A DNA stretch of 64,000 bases from Paenisporosarcina cavernae (GCF_003595195.1 NZ_CP032418.1:322501-386500); one strand, 5' to 3'. Counted from the first letter of the stretch, positions 8,816 to 17,780 are shown. Notes: generated by a model from the letters alone, not told the origin. Made by a program: numbers and translations.

Positions 8816-9041
8816 TTGATTTTAGACTAGGTCTTGAGGCGTAGAGAACGTAAGTCTTGAACTATTGGACATCGTAACGCATGGTTGGAATAGAACTACG
8901 TGAGCCGCCAGTATAGAGAAGTAGCGAGCTTATTACCGTTGGAATGAAGATGCGGCGTATTGATTAAATAAAGAAGCGGAAAGGCAACGTAACTCGGAAC
9001 CATTTCCCTTCCAAGAATTCACCTTTTCTTTTGTAAGAGTA
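8816..9041. other. Spacer between divergent lia and thiolase promoters
   Basis: About 225 bp without an ORF, terminator or clear repeat. I see nothing I can name here. Confidence 0.5.
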
Positions 9042-9072
9042 TGGTAAACTGAAAGAAATGAATAGTCATTCA
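9042..9072 (+). promoter_or_regulatory. Extended -10 promoter with FadR-like operator
   Basis: TGGTAAACT at 9042-9050 is an extended -10 (TG-N-TAAACT); no good -35 is seen. Right after it, 9055-9072 contains ATGA-N4-TCATTCA, matching the core and right arm of the Bacillus FadR consensus TGAATGA-N4-TCATTCA; the left outer arm is poor. A site over the transcription start suits repression relieved by long-chain acyl-CoA. Confidence 0.6.
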
Positions 9073-9095
9073 ATTCTGAATTTAGAGGTGGAAAA

Positions 9096-10244
9096 ATGAG
9101 AGAAGTCGTCATTGTGGATGCAGCTAGAACTGCTATTGGAAAACGAAAAGGAATGTTAAAAGAGTATCGCCCCGATGAATTGCTTGGAAATTTACTCGAT
9201 CAATTGGTAACACGTGTTGGAATGGAGAAAGGGCTGGTAGAAGACGTCATTATTGGTTCCGTTACCCAGACAGCAGAACAAGCTGGAAATATTGCTCGGA
9301 CGGCATTACTAATTGGAGGATTTCCTGTGTCCGTTCCAGGGGTAACCATCGATCGTCAATGTGGATCAAGCCAACAAGCGGTGCATTTTGCATCACAAGC
9401 AATCCTGGCTGGAGATATGGACGTGGTAATTGCAGGTGGTGTAGAAAGCATGTCGAGAGTTACAATGTTTTCAAACGTCGGTGACACAAAACCAAGTGAT
9501 AAATTGACAGCAGCATATGAAATCATTCACCAAGGAGTGTCAGCAGAACGAATTGCGGAAAAGTGGAACATTTCACGCGAAGAATTAGATAAATTTGCGC
9601 TAGCAAGTCATCAAAAAGCGTTATATGCAATTCAAAATGGACGTTTTGAACGAGAAATAATTCCCGTGGATGTATTTACGGAAGAAGGAACATACCGAAA
9701 ATTTGATACAGACGAAGGACCACGTGTCGATGCTTCCATCGAAAAGTTAGCAGAACTAAAAACAGTCTTCCAAGAAGACGGAAGAATTACAGCTGGCAAT
9801 GCCAGTCAAATGAGCGATGGAGCTTCAGCAGTGATCTTAGCGGAAAAAGCTTACGCAGAAAAAATGGGCTGGCCGATTCGAGCGAAAATCATTGCGCGAA
9901 CAGTTGTAGGATCAGACCCAACGCTTATGCTGACTGGTCCAATTGATGCGACGAAAAAAGTGCTTGCTAAAGCAGGAATGACGTTAGATCAATTGGATCT
10001 GTATGAAGTGAATGAAGCATTTGCGTCTGTTCCGCTTGCGTGGCAAAAAGAATTGTCTGCCGACCCATCGAAGTTAAATGTCAACGGTGGCGCGATTGCA
10101 TTAGGTCATCCGCTTGGCGCAACGGGTACGAAACTACTTAGCACCCTACTTCATGAATTAGAACGAACAAATAAAACGTACGGATTGCTTGCTATTTGTG
10201 AAGGAATGGGAATGGCAAACGCCACGATTATTGAGAGAGTTTAA
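9096..10244 (+). CDS. Acetyl-CoA C-acyltransferase (thiolase)
   Basis: 382-aa thiolase: acyl-CoA + acetyl-CoA exchange, the last step of beta-oxidation or the first of acetoacetyl-CoA synthesis. The nucleophile is C89 (DRQCGSSQQA). The C-terminal half has NEAFASVPL, the His motif GGAIALGHPLGATG and the second Cys in ICEGMGMANA. Length is normal and TTAGAGGTGG precedes the ATG. The FadR-like box upstream and the dehydrogenases at 12.5-14.5 kb favour a degradative role. Confidence 0.92.
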   Translation: MREVVIVDAARTAIGKRKGMLKEYRPDELLGNLLDQLVTRVGMEKGLVEDVIIGSVTQTAEQAGNIARTALLIGGFPVSVPGVTIDRQCGSSQQAVHFASQAILAGDMDVVIAGGVESMSRVTMFSNVGDTKPSDKLTAAYEIIHQGVSAERIAEKWNISREELDKFALASHQKALYAIQNGRFEREIIPVDVFTEEGTYRKFDTDEGPRVDASIEKLAELKTVFQEDGRITAGNASQMSDGASAVILAEKAYAEKMGWPIRAKIIARTVVGSDPTLMLTGPIDATKKVLAKAGMTLDQLDLYEVNEAFASVPLAWQKELSADPSKLNVNGGAIALGHPLGATGTKLLSTLLHELERTNKTYGLLAICEGMGMANATIIERV

Positions 10245-10361
10245 GTAAAATGCTTCGTTTAGTAATAAGTTACTTTGAACTTATTGCAGGGCTAGCAAAA
10301 GAAATAGTGAAAACAAGAAGTAAAATGGATTTCTTACGTTTCTTTGAATAGGAGGAGGAGA

Positions 10362-10913
10362 ATGACTTCTAATGTTGAAAATGACCAAACGATTCCAAAA
10401 TGGGCTTATGAAAAAATAAAAATAGTGAGTCCAAATCCTTTCTGGGAAAAACAAGCAATTGAATGGAAAGATGAAGTAAGAAAACTGCTAATGCCTTTAG
10501 GAATTGAACAAGTCGAACATATCGGTAGTACTTCCATTCCAGGGCTACCCGCAAAACCAATAATTGATTTAATGGCACGTGTTCCTAATTTAGAAATGAC
10601 AAACGAGCTGATAACGAATCTTGAAAAACATGATTGGCATTACGTTCCACCTGAATTAGATATGCGAAATTGGAGAAGATTCTTTGTGAAAGTCAAAGAG
10701 AATAGAAGGGTTGCCCATTTACACATCATGCAATCCAATGAAAAAAGATGGGAAGAGCATCTCGTATTTCGGGATACTTTGAAAGAAAATCGAGATCTTC
10801 TGAATGAATACGCCATACTAAAAAGTACATTAGCAATGCAATTCAAAGATGACAGGGAGCAGTATACGACTGCAAAATCACACTTTATCGAAAATGTACT
10901 ACGAAATTCTTAG
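10362..10913 (+). CDS. GrpB/UPF0157 family protein
   Basis: 183-aa protein with the family hallmark VEHIGSTSIPGLPAKPIIDL, related to the nucleotidyltransferase fold. No function is established for most members; some are fused to dephospho-CoA kinase. Start at the ATG at 10362, six codons inside the longest frame, because AGGAGGAGG lies directly upstream of it. It is the only gene between the thiolase and the IS element. Confidence 0.88.
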   Translation: MTSNVENDQTIPKWAYEKIKIVSPNPFWEKQAIEWKDEVRKLLMPLGIEQVEHIGSTSIPGLPAKPIIDLMARVPNLEMTNELITNLEKHDWHYVPPELDMRNWRRFFVKVKENRRVAHLHIMQSNEKRWEEHLVFRDTLKENRDLLNEYAILKSTLAMQFKDDREQYTTAKSHFIENVLRNS

Positions 10914-11199
10914 TGCGTAAGTAGGGAAGGGTTTCGTCAACGAAAGCCCACCATTTCATCATTTAAAGGAAAGTTTTCGCGGATGCGAAAACAACTGCAT
11001 TGGAACTCGGGTTATTGGAGAGATTTCTACTATCAATAGGACGAATTAGACTAAGGCGCCGTTTAAATAGAAGTTCTTAAGATGGAATGATGTGCGGTTC
11101 ACGCAGAAATGGTGCGATACATAAGGGTGACCTACTACCTGTCAAGTAGACAAGTAGTCCGCTCAAATTCCGCTCATTTCCGCCCTAGGCATTTTCTAC

Positions 11200-12072
11200 T
11201 TAAGAAGCCATTTCTAGTAAAAGCTCTTTAGGAGTCTTCTTTGATTTTAATTGCGGTCGAACATTGTTATAATAAGAGATGTAATTTTCAACTGCCTTTA
11301 TCATTTCTTCATCTGTTTTAGGGATTATAAAACATGGCATTTCTACTTTAAGCTTCCCAAAAAAGCTTTCGATGCATGCATTATCCCAACAGTTTCCTCT
11401 ACGCGACATAGAGGGAGTTATGGAGTTTTGGTAAAGGTAATTTAAATATCTTGCACTAGTAAATTGCGATCCCTGATCACTATGTAGAATCGCATTCTTT
11501 TCCATAAGACCTTTCTCCAACAATTGATCAACTGCTTGTAAAACCATCGATGTCGTCATCGTATCGCTGATCGAGTAGGCGACTACCTCTCCATGGCACA
11601 AATCTTTAATGGCACATAGATATAAAAAATGTCTATAAGGTCTCTCGACCTCTAGATAAGTAATGTCAATACATAGTTTAATTCCTGGACGTTTAGCTTT
11701 AAAGTTACGGTTTAAAAGATTTCCGATTATCGCGTGTGGTTTTGATTTTTGTTTCCAATTATGACTTGTTTTTAATGGCATATGATAATCTCTTCGCATT
11801 CTCGCAATTCGCTTTACACTGACCTTAATTCCAGCCTTTTCTAATTCATTTTTCATTCGTTCATTCCCTAATGTACCTGCATGAGTATTGTAGATACTCA
11901 ACATCTTGTTAAGAAGTGTTTTATCCTTTTCTGCTTTTCTTTCTTTATGGGAATTTTTCATCCACTTGTAATAACCGGATCGGGAGATCCCGACCATTAA
12001 ACAAAGCTCTACAATGGACAAGAAACCTTTATAGTTCGTTACATACAAGCACTTTTCTTCGTAATATTTCAC
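11200..12072 (-). CDS. IS3-family transposase OrfB (DDE integrase)
   Basis: 290-aa DDE transposase. An HTH_21-like segment (HAGTLGNERMKNELEKAGI) precedes the rve integrase core. The DDE triad is visible as D in CIDITYLEV, D in LHSDQGSQFTS and E in CIESFFGKLK. It starts with GTG overlapping the orfA stop (GTGA) with GGGGAGG just upstream, so it may be made by translational coupling rather than only by the -1 frameshift of many IS3 elements. The frame is intact. Confidence 0.95.
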   Translation of the reverse strand: MKYYEEKCLYVTNYKGFLSIVELCLMVGISRSGYYKWMKNSHKERKAEKDKTLLNKMLSIYNTHAGTLGNERMKNELEKAGIKVSVKRIARMRRDYHMPLKTSHNWKQKSKPHAIIGNLLNRNFKAKRPGIKLCIDITYLEVERPYRHFLYLCAIKDLCHGEVVAYSISDTMTTSMVLQAVDQLLEKGLMEKNAILHSDQGSQFTSARYLNYLYQNSITPSMSRRGNCWDNACIESFFGKLKVEMPCFIIPKTDEEMIKAVENYISYYNNVRPQLKSKKTPKELLLEMAS

Positions 12073-12359
12073 CTCCCCACTGAATCCATTCTCTTTTTTA
12101 AAACTGCTATCTCTCTTTTCAATTTCTCAATTTCAAGTACATATAATTTCTCTCGCTGTGTTTTTGGTTTTTTTCCTTGTTTACCGTGTAATACTTCAAA
12201 GCTTCCCGCTGTACGAACTAATTCAGCCCAATCCTGAACTCTTCTTCTGTTACTTATTTCTAACTCGACTGCAACACTTTGAGCAGACTCACCAGATAAA
12301 TACCGCTCCACTGCAATCTTTTTTGTCGTAAAATCATATCGTTTGTAATTTGTAGACAT
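12069..12359 (-). CDS. IS3-family OrfA, helix-turn-helix subunit
   Basis: About 96-aa DNA-binding protein of the IS element. It has an N-terminal HTH (FTTKKIAVERYLSGESAQSV) and a C-terminal leucine-zipper-like coil (YVLEIEKLKREIAVLKKRM). The start is ambiguous: in-frame GTG at 12368 and 12362 and ATG at 12359 all lie downstream of AGGAG; I give the ATG. It overlaps orfB by 4 nt. Confidence 0.88.
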   Translation of the reverse strand: MSTNYKRYDFTTKKIAVERYLSGESAQSVAVELEISNRRRVQDWAELVRTAGSFEVLHGKQGKKPKTQREKLYVLEIEKLKREIAVLKKRMDSVGR

Positions 12360-12525
12360 CACTTTCACCGCTCCTATGCTTATAATATAGTTAAAGAATA
12401 ACAGTTGAGCGGAATTAAACTGTCTACTTTAGGTTCATAGTACAGGGTTACCGTGCGATTCTTACGAAATATGTGCAATTTTTGAAGGAAGAGTATTAGA
12501 AATTGAACGTGGGGGCGATGGCTGT

Positions 12526-13296
12526 ATGCAAATGTCTGGAAAAGTGGCGGTTATTACTGGGGGAGCTTCCGGTTTAGGGGAAGCAACGCTTCGCATGCTA
12601 GTGGATGAAGGTGCACAGGTTGCGATTTTTGATGTGAACGAAGCGCGAGGGAAGTTATTGGTCGAAGAGTTCGGAGAAAGTGTCGTCTTTTATTCCCCAA
12701 CAGATGTGACGAATGCGGCGCAGGTAGAGCAAAACGTGGCTAGCGTGGTACAAAAATTCGGACGAATAGATGTGCTGGTTAGCTGTGCGGGGATTGCACC
12801 GCCGGCGAAGGTGCTTGGAAAAGATGGACCGATGGCTTTAGAAAAGTTTGCGACGATTGTGCAGGTGAATTTGATCGGGACGTTTAATGTGCTTCGCGTG
12901 GTCGCTCGTGTGATGCAGGAAAATGCACCAAATGAAGATGGCGAGCGTGGTGTAATTGTGAATACGGCTTCGGTTGCGGCGTTTGAAGGGCAAATTGGGC
13001 AAGCGGCGTATGCTGCGTCAAAGGCAGGAGTCGTTGGCATGACGTTACCAATTGCTCGTGAGTTTGCGCGGGACGGTATTCGCATGATGGCAATTGCACC
13101 AGGGCTTGTGGAGACGCCGATGTTTAATGGACTACCGGATGCTGCAAAAGCGACTTTGGCAAGTTCTGTGCCGTTTCCGAATCGTCTTGGAAAGCCGTCA
13201 GAGTATGCCCAGCTCGTGAAGAGTATTGTGGAGAATCCGATGTTGAATGGGGAAGTTATTCGATTAGATGGTGCGATTCGTATGGCACCGAAGTGA
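12526..13296 (+). CDS. SDR-family 3-hydroxyacyl-CoA dehydrogenase (HSD10-like)
   Basis: 256-aa NAD-dependent short-chain dehydrogenase. The nucleotide motif is TGGASGLG (residues 11-18) with D60-V61 as adenine pocket. The catalytic set is S149, Y162 and K166 (YAASK). The long insert around residues 91-108 and the similarity to type II / 2-methyl-3-hydroxybutyryl-CoA dehydrogenase suggest oxidation of 3-hydroxyacyl-CoA. Its stop overlaps the region just before the acyl-CoA dehydrogenase, so the two form an operon. ATG at 12532 is an alternative start. Confidence 0.85.
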   Translation: MQMSGKVAVITGGASGLGEATLRMLVDEGAQVAIFDVNEARGKLLVEEFGESVVFYSPTDVTNAAQVEQNVASVVQKFGRIDVLVSCAGIAPPAKVLGKDGPMALEKFATIVQVNLIGTFNVLRVVARVMQENAPNEDGERGVIVNTASVAAFEGQIGQAAYAASKAGVVGMTLPIAREFARDGIRMMAIAPGLVETPMFNGLPDAAKATLASSVPFPNRLGKPSEYAQLVKSIVENPMLNGEVIRLDGAIRMAPK

Positions 13297-13307
13297 GGGG
13301 ATTAAAA

Positions 13308-14453
13308 ATGAGTAGATATCGGTTTGAAGAAGCAGAACATGTAGCGTTTCGTAAGTCGCTCCGGAAGTTTTTGGAGAAGGAAGCGGTGCCACACTATGAC
13401 GAGTGGGAAAAGGAACGTCTGATTCCGAAAAGCTTTTGGAAAAAGCTTGGGGAGATGGGGTATTTAGCACCTCAATTACCTGAGGAATATGGAGGGCTAG
13501 AGACGGATTTCCGTTATGCGGTCATTATCGGAGAGGAAATGGAACGAGTTGGTGCGAGTTTAACAGGGGTCGGATTGCATAATGATATTGTGCTGCCTTA
13601 TTTGGAGTCGTATGCGACAGAAGATCAGAAACGTCGATGGTTTCCAGGCTGTTTAACAGGGGAAACGATCACGGCAATTGCGATGACTGAACCAGGAGCA
13701 GGTTCAGATTTAGCGGGAATTCAGGCGACTGCGGTTCGAGATGGTGACTATTATATTGTAAATGGTTCAAAAACGTTTATTACAAATGGAATTCAAGCCA
13801 ATTTAATCGTGACTGCCGTGAAGACGGACCCTCAAGCAAGACATAAAGGAATTAGTTTATTAGTTATGGAGGAAGGGACACCTGGGTTTAGTCGCGGGCG
13901 AAAGCTAGATAAAGTAGGGATGCACGGGCAAGATACGTCAGAACTCATCTTTGAGGATGCGAAAGTGCCAGTGTCGAATTTACTCGGCGAAGAAAACGCA
14001 GGGTTTTCTTACATGATGACGAAGTTGCAACAAGAACGTCTGATGGTAGCAATTTCTGCGCAAACGGCTGCGGAAGATATGGTGGAGATGACGCTTGCCT
14101 ATGTGAAAAGTAGAACGGCATTTGGGAAGTCCATTGCTTCTTTCCAAAATACACAGTTTCAGTTAGTCGAGATGATGACGGAACTGGAACTAGGAAGAAC
14201 GTTTTTGGAATCGTTAATCGAAGACCATATGGCCGGAAAAGATGTTGTCACCAAAGTGTCGATGGCAAAGTCGTGGATTACCGAAAAAGCAAAAGAGATG
14301 TCTGCGAAATGTATGCAACTTCACGGTGGATATGGTTACATGGAAGAATATAAAATTGCACGTAGGTTCAGAGATATTCCAGTAACGGCGATTTACGCAG
14401 GAACAAATGAGATTATGAAGGTTATAATTGCGAAGAATTTGGGCATACAGTAG
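13308..14453 (+). CDS. Acyl-CoA dehydrogenase, LCAD/IVD-type active site
   Basis: 381-aa FAD-dependent acyl-CoA dehydrogenase. It shows AMTEPGAGSDLAGI and the C-terminal YAGTNEIMK. The usual catalytic Glu position (YEGT) is Ala here, as in long-chain and isovaleryl-CoA dehydrogenases, whose base sits on an earlier helix; a suitable Glu is present in QTAAEDMVEM. Start at 13308 because AGGGG precedes that ATG; GTG at 13293 extends the frame without need. It lies 11 nt after the SDR gene and is followed by a terminator. Confidence 0.9.
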   Translation: MSRYRFEEAEHVAFRKSLRKFLEKEAVPHYDEWEKERLIPKSFWKKLGEMGYLAPQLPEEYGGLETDFRYAVIIGEEMERVGASLTGVGLHNDIVLPYLESYATEDQKRRWFPGCLTGETITAIAMTEPGAGSDLAGIQATAVRDGDYYIVNGSKTFITNGIQANLIVTAVKTDPQARHKGISLLVMEEGTPGFSRGRKLDKVGMHGQDTSELIFEDAKVPVSNLLGEENAGFSYMMTKLQQERLMVAISAQTAAEDMVEMTLAYVKSRTAFGKSIASFQNTQFQLVEMMTELELGRTFLESLIEDHMAGKDVVTKVSMAKSWITEKAKEMSAKCMQLHGGYGYMEEYKIARRFRDIPVTAIYAGTNEIMKVIIAKNLGIQ

Positions 14454-14462
14454 TACGGGAAC

Positions 14463-14505
14463 AAAAATCAGACTGAAACGTTCTTTAGACAGGTCTGATT
14501 TTTTT
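14463..14505 (+). terminator. Rho-independent terminator
   Basis: Stem AAATCAGAC / GTCTGATTT followed by TTTT, after the acyl-CoA dehydrogenase. Confidence 0.88.
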
Positions 14506-14549
14506 CGTTAGAATGAAAAGCGGTAAGTGAAATAAGTAGGAGTGAATAT

Positions 14550-15161
14550 ATGGAAAACTGGATTACGGACTTTATGAGTCAGTTTGGATACTTCGGTGTC
14601 TTTTTACTCATTATGTTGGAAAACGTTTTCCCTCCAATCCCGTCAGAAGTTATTTTGACGTTTGGTGGGTTTATGACAACGTATTCGGATATGACGCCTT
14701 TTGGTGTGATTGTTGCATCAACCGCGGGTTCAGTTGCGGGAGCCGTTATTTTATTTGGGATTGGGAAATTGTTAAACGTCGAGCGATTAGAGCGAATTAT
14801 TGAGAAATATGGTCGAGTGTTACGTTTAACGAAGGAAGATGTACATAAAGCGGACGCTTGGTTTGACAGGTATGGTATTTGGACTGTCTTATTTTGTCGT
14901 TTAATTCCATTGATTCGTAGTTTAATTTCGATTCCAGCCGGTATGTCGGATATGCGATTTGGGTTATTTTTATTATTCACCACAATTGGAACCGTCGTTT
15001 GGAATACAATATTAGTATTAGTCGGAGCGGCAGTTGGAGACAACTGGGAATCAATTGTTGGATATATGGATATTTATTCTTCCATCGTGTATGTGATTCT
15101 AGCAGTCATCGGGATTGCGGCAATTGTGTGGTACATGCGTTTTAGAAAAAGTAGAGCATAA
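14550..15161 (+). CDS. DedA-family membrane protein
   Basis: 203-aa DedA/SNARE-associated family protein with about five helices. Hallmarks are ENVFPPIPSEVIL near residue 25 and FCRLIPLIRSLISIPAG in the centre with the conserved Arg residues. Some DedA members (UptA/YngC of B. subtilis) return undecaprenyl phosphate across the membrane. The gene ends 9 nt before uppP, which makes a lipid-carrier role attractive here, though other DedA proteins move other lipids. Confidence 0.88.
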   Translation: MENWITDFMSQFGYFGVFLLIMLENVFPPIPSEVILTFGGFMTTYSDMTPFGVIVASTAGSVAGAVILFGIGKLLNVERLERIIEKYGRVLRLTKEDVHKADAWFDRYGIWTVLFCRLIPLIRSLISIPAGMSDMRFGLFLLFTTIGTVVWNTILVLVGAAVGDNWESIVGYMDIYSSIVYVILAVIGIAAIVWYMRFRKSRA

Positions 15162-15170
15162 GGAGTACGT

Positions 15171-15998
15171 ATGGAAATTATTGAGATTTTAAAAGCGATT
15201 ATTTTAGGCTTTGTAGAAGGTATGACAGAGTTTGCGCCAGTATCTTCTACAGGTCATATGATTATAGTGGATGATTTGTGGTTAAAAACGACGGAGTTTT
15301 TAGATCAGTATTCTGCAAATACATTCAAAGTGGTCATTCAACTCGGTTCTATTTTGGCGGTAGTCGTTGTTTTTTGGAAACGATTATTTAGTTTAGTAGG
15401 ATTGTATAAAATGAAAGATGTTGCACCAGGAGATCAGTTAAAACTGACACATGTCATCGTTGGATTATTGCCTGCAGGAATTTTAGGCGTGCTGTTTGAA
15501 GACTTCATTGATGAGAATTTGTTTTCTGCAGAGACAGTCGTAATCGGACTAGTTATTGGGGCATTTTTAATGATTGCAGCGGATTATTTCGGACCGAAAG
15601 TACCGCCTGTTCAAACACTTGATCAAATAACGTATCGTCAAGCGTTTATGGTGGGTCTGATTCAATGTTTCTCGTTGTGGCCAGGCTTTTCACGTTCAGG
15701 AGCGACGATTTCCGGCGGTGTTTTACTCGGGTTAAATCATCGAACTGCAGCTGACTTTACATTTATTATGGCCGTTCCAATTATGATGGGAGCGAGCTTT
15801 ATTTCCTTGTTAAAAAACTGGGAGTACATCAATGCGGATGATATCGGATTTTATATTGCAGGATTCCTCAGTGCATTTGTTTTTGCGTTAATTTCCATTC
15901 GTTTCTTCTTAAAACTTATTGGAAGAGTTAAACTGACCCCGTTTGCGGTATATCGTATCATCCTCGCAATCGTAGTCGCAGCGATTCTTTATCTTTAA
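15171..15998 (+). CDS. uppP: Undecaprenyl-diphosphatase UppP/BacA
   Basis: 275-aa membrane phosphatase that converts undecaprenyl diphosphate to the monophosphate carrier and gives bacitracin tolerance. The family motifs are present: EGMTEFAPVSSTGH near residue 16 and PGFSRSGATISGG in the C-terminal half. About eight helices are predicted. It lies in an operon with the DedA gene and is followed by a terminator. Confidence 0.95.
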   Translation: MEIIEILKAIILGFVEGMTEFAPVSSTGHMIIVDDLWLKTTEFLDQYSANTFKVVIQLGSILAVVVVFWKRLFSLVGLYKMKDVAPGDQLKLTHVIVGLLPAGILGVLFEDFIDENLFSAETVVIGLVIGAFLMIAADYFGPKVPPVQTLDQITYRQAFMVGLIQCFSLWPGFSRSGATISGGVLLGLNHRTAADFTFIMAVPIMMGASFISLLKNWEYINADDIGFYIAGFLSAFVFALISIRFFLKLIGRVKLTPFAVYRIILAIVVAAILYL

Positions 15999-16009
15999 GT
16001 TTTTTAAGG

Positions 16010-16045
16010 TAGCACTTCTCAAAGTGGAGAGGTGCTATTTTAATT
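16010..16045 (+). terminator. Rho-independent terminator after uppP
   Basis: Stem TAGCACTTCTC / GAGAGGTGCTA followed by TTTTAATTT. Confidence 0.85.
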
Positions 16046-16068
16046 TGTAACGGCAAAAAATAGTTCTT

Positions 16069-16094
16069 CAAAACTAGTACTTACGTACCGATAT
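16069..16094 (+). promoter_or_regulatory. Candidate SigD-type promoter of the GGDEF gene
   Basis: CAAA-N14-ACCGATAT resembles the motility sigma factor consensus TAAA-N15-GCCGATAT (7 of 8 in the -10). It ends 46 nt before the ATG. A sigma-A type TATACT at 16099 without a good -35 is the alternative. Confidence 0.4.
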
Positions 16095-16140
16095 AGATTA
16101 TACTAGAATTAATATTCTGATAATTTGAAGGGGTGATGGT

Positions 16141-17709
16141 ATGCAATTAAGCAACTTTCTTATTTATTTTTTTGCATATATCTTGCCCGCTTCGTTAATG
16201 TTAGCCTTTTCGTTCATCATTATTGCGAGAAATAGAGCAAGTGTCGAACATTGGCTAGGATTTTTACTTATGAACGCCTATACAGTTCTGTATATGGGAG
16301 AGTTCATTCGGCATATTTTACCCTCTGCGAGTAGTGGATACATTCAAACGTATATTACGACTCCTTGTGGCATCTTTATTCTATCTCTCGGTCTTCATTT
16401 CTTTGCGAAAATGTCGAATTTTAATGAAGTATTGAAACGTCCACTGTATCCATTCGCATTTTATGTGCCCGCAGTATTAGTCGTGCTTTCGGCGTTTTTG
16501 TCGAATCCTCACGAGAACGTGGATCAATATATTCGCAACGGCCCGTGGATTTACATTTTTTACGATCGTACGTACTTCATTACCATGATTGCAAGTGCGT
16601 TACTTGTCATCCCATATTATTTCATGCTTCGCTCGGGAAAAAACCGTGTACACTCTTTACGAGATGAGCGGTTAATGGTGTTTATGTCTCGCATCGTGAT
16701 TGCGGTGTTTTTCCTCACGTTAGCGTTAGGATTACCATTTTTAGATGGCATACTTCCTCCAAAACCGTTTTATTATGTCGGAATCCTTTTTGGTATCGGT
16801 ATTATGTACAGTATGTACCGATTTGATTTTTTGACGAATAACAATGATCAATATGAAACTATTTTCGAGCTTACCCCTTCTATAGCGCTTATTTTTAATG
16901 GTGACTGGCGGGTAGATGAATGGAATGTAGCAGCGGAAAGTTACCAATTATATCAAGACATGAGTTTTGATACGATTCTGGAAATGTACGGTGCGACGAG
17001 ATATAAATCGAAACTTGTAACGATGTTTGAATCAGGGGAATTAATACGTGATTTCCCAGTTGATGTTCAAATGCCTGCAACTGAAGAGCTCCGATATTTT
17101 CTCGTGGATGGGAAACGATTTTTGAAAAATCGTAAATTTGCCTATTTCTTTTTGGTGCGAGATGTCACGGAAGAGAGAGAAGCGAGAGAAAAATTAAAGT
17201 TTATCGCCTTTCATGATCAGCTAACAGGAGTTGCCAACCGTGGTGCTTTTGTGAAGTTGTCAGAGACATTCATTCACGATAATCCGACGAGGCCAGCGTA
17301 TTTTGGATTGCTCGATTTAGATTTTTTTAAAGCGATTAATGATTTCTATGGACACCAAATGGGCGATGAAGTGTTAAAGAAAACAGCAAAACTTTTGGAG
17401 GAGTTTGTTGGAAGTTTTGGAAGAGTAGGACGATTAGGTGGGGATGAGTTTGTGTTTGCCATTTTGGATAATGAAACATTTCCAACGATTGCATCAATTG
17501 AAAATAGATTAATCGCTTACTTTCAAGTAAACGCGCTCGTAGTAGAAGATGATGTTATTCCAATTGTTCCGAGTATCGGTATTAGTCGTTACCCGGATGA
17601 AGGTAGAACATATGATGACTTATATAGCCTGGCCGATCTACGGATGTACAAAGTGAAAAACGAGCGAAAAATTCGTCGCCAAAACCGACAGGAGAACGCG
17701 ACCCGATAA
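16141..17709 (+). CDS. Membrane diguanylate cyclase (7TM-PAS-GGDEF)
   Basis: 522-aa protein that makes cyclic di-GMP. Residues 1-225 form about seven helices like the histidine-kinase N-terminal 7TM region. A PAS-like segment (about 240-335) precedes the GGDEF domain, with the intact motif GGDEF at residues 433-437 and the substrate motif LDLDFFKAIND. No RxxD inhibitory site is seen five residues before GGDEF. AAGGGGTGATGG precedes the ATG. The sensed signal is unknown. Confidence 0.9.
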   Translation: MQLSNFLIYFFAYILPASLMLAFSFIIIARNRASVEHWLGFLLMNAYTVLYMGEFIRHILPSASSGYIQTYITTPCGIFILSLGLHFFAKMSNFNEVLKRPLYPFAFYVPAVLVVLSAFLSNPHENVDQYIRNGPWIYIFYDRTYFITMIASALLVIPYYFMLRSGKNRVHSLRDERLMVFMSRIVIAVFFLTLALGLPFLDGILPPKPFYYVGILFGIGIMYSMYRFDFLTNNNDQYETIFELTPSIALIFNGDWRVDEWNVAAESYQLYQDMSFDTILEMYGATRYKSKLVTMFESGELIRDFPVDVQMPATEELRYFLVDGKRFLKNRKFAYFFLVRDVTEEREAREKLKFIAFHDQLTGVANRGAFVKLSETFIHDNPTRPAYFGLLDLDFFKAINDFYGHQMGDEVLKKTAKLLEEFVGSFGRVGRLGGDEFVFAILDNETFPTIASIENRLIAYFQVNALVVEDDVIPIVPSIGISRYPDEGRTYDDLYSLADLRMYKVKNERKIRRQNRQENATR

Positions 17710-17735
17710 CTAATTTGCATAGGATTTATGAAGAT

Positions 17736-17780
17736 GAAACGTCTTGCTACCGACTTCGGATAGTAAAGCGTTTCTTTTTT
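17736..17780 (+). terminator. Two-part terminator after the GGDEF gene
   Basis: Outer stem GAAACG / CGTTTC encloses an inner stem CTACCGA / TCGGATAG and is followed by six T. Confidence 0.8.

Larger units (their letters stand above)
11128..12444 (-). mobile_element. Complete IS3-family (IS150-group) insertion sequence
   Basis: 1317 bp. The ends are imperfect inverted repeats: TGACCTACTACC-GTCAAGTAGACA on the left and TGTACTATGAACCTAAAGTAGACA read inward from the right. They carry the TGTACT-type terminus of the IS150 group. A 3-bp direct repeat GGG flanks it (11125-11127 and 12445-12447), as expected for target duplication. It holds intact orfA and orfB on the minus strand and could be active. 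The exact ISfinder name was not determined. Confidence 0.85.
11082..12479. repeat. 20-21-nt repeat array with head GTGCG, split by the IS element
   Basis: Left of the IS are units starting GTGCGGTT (11092) and GTGCGATA (about 11112). To the right are GTGCGATT (12452) and GTGCAATT (12472). Joining the flanks at the duplicated GGG restores units of 20, 21 and 20 nt without a break. The same head motif recurs at 46387. The outer edges are uncertain. Confidence 0.6.

Noticed and set aside
10928-10950. Hairpin GGGTTTCG / CGAAAGCCC after the GrpB-family gene
   Set aside because: Good stem but no T run, so not called a terminator; no other function can be supported.
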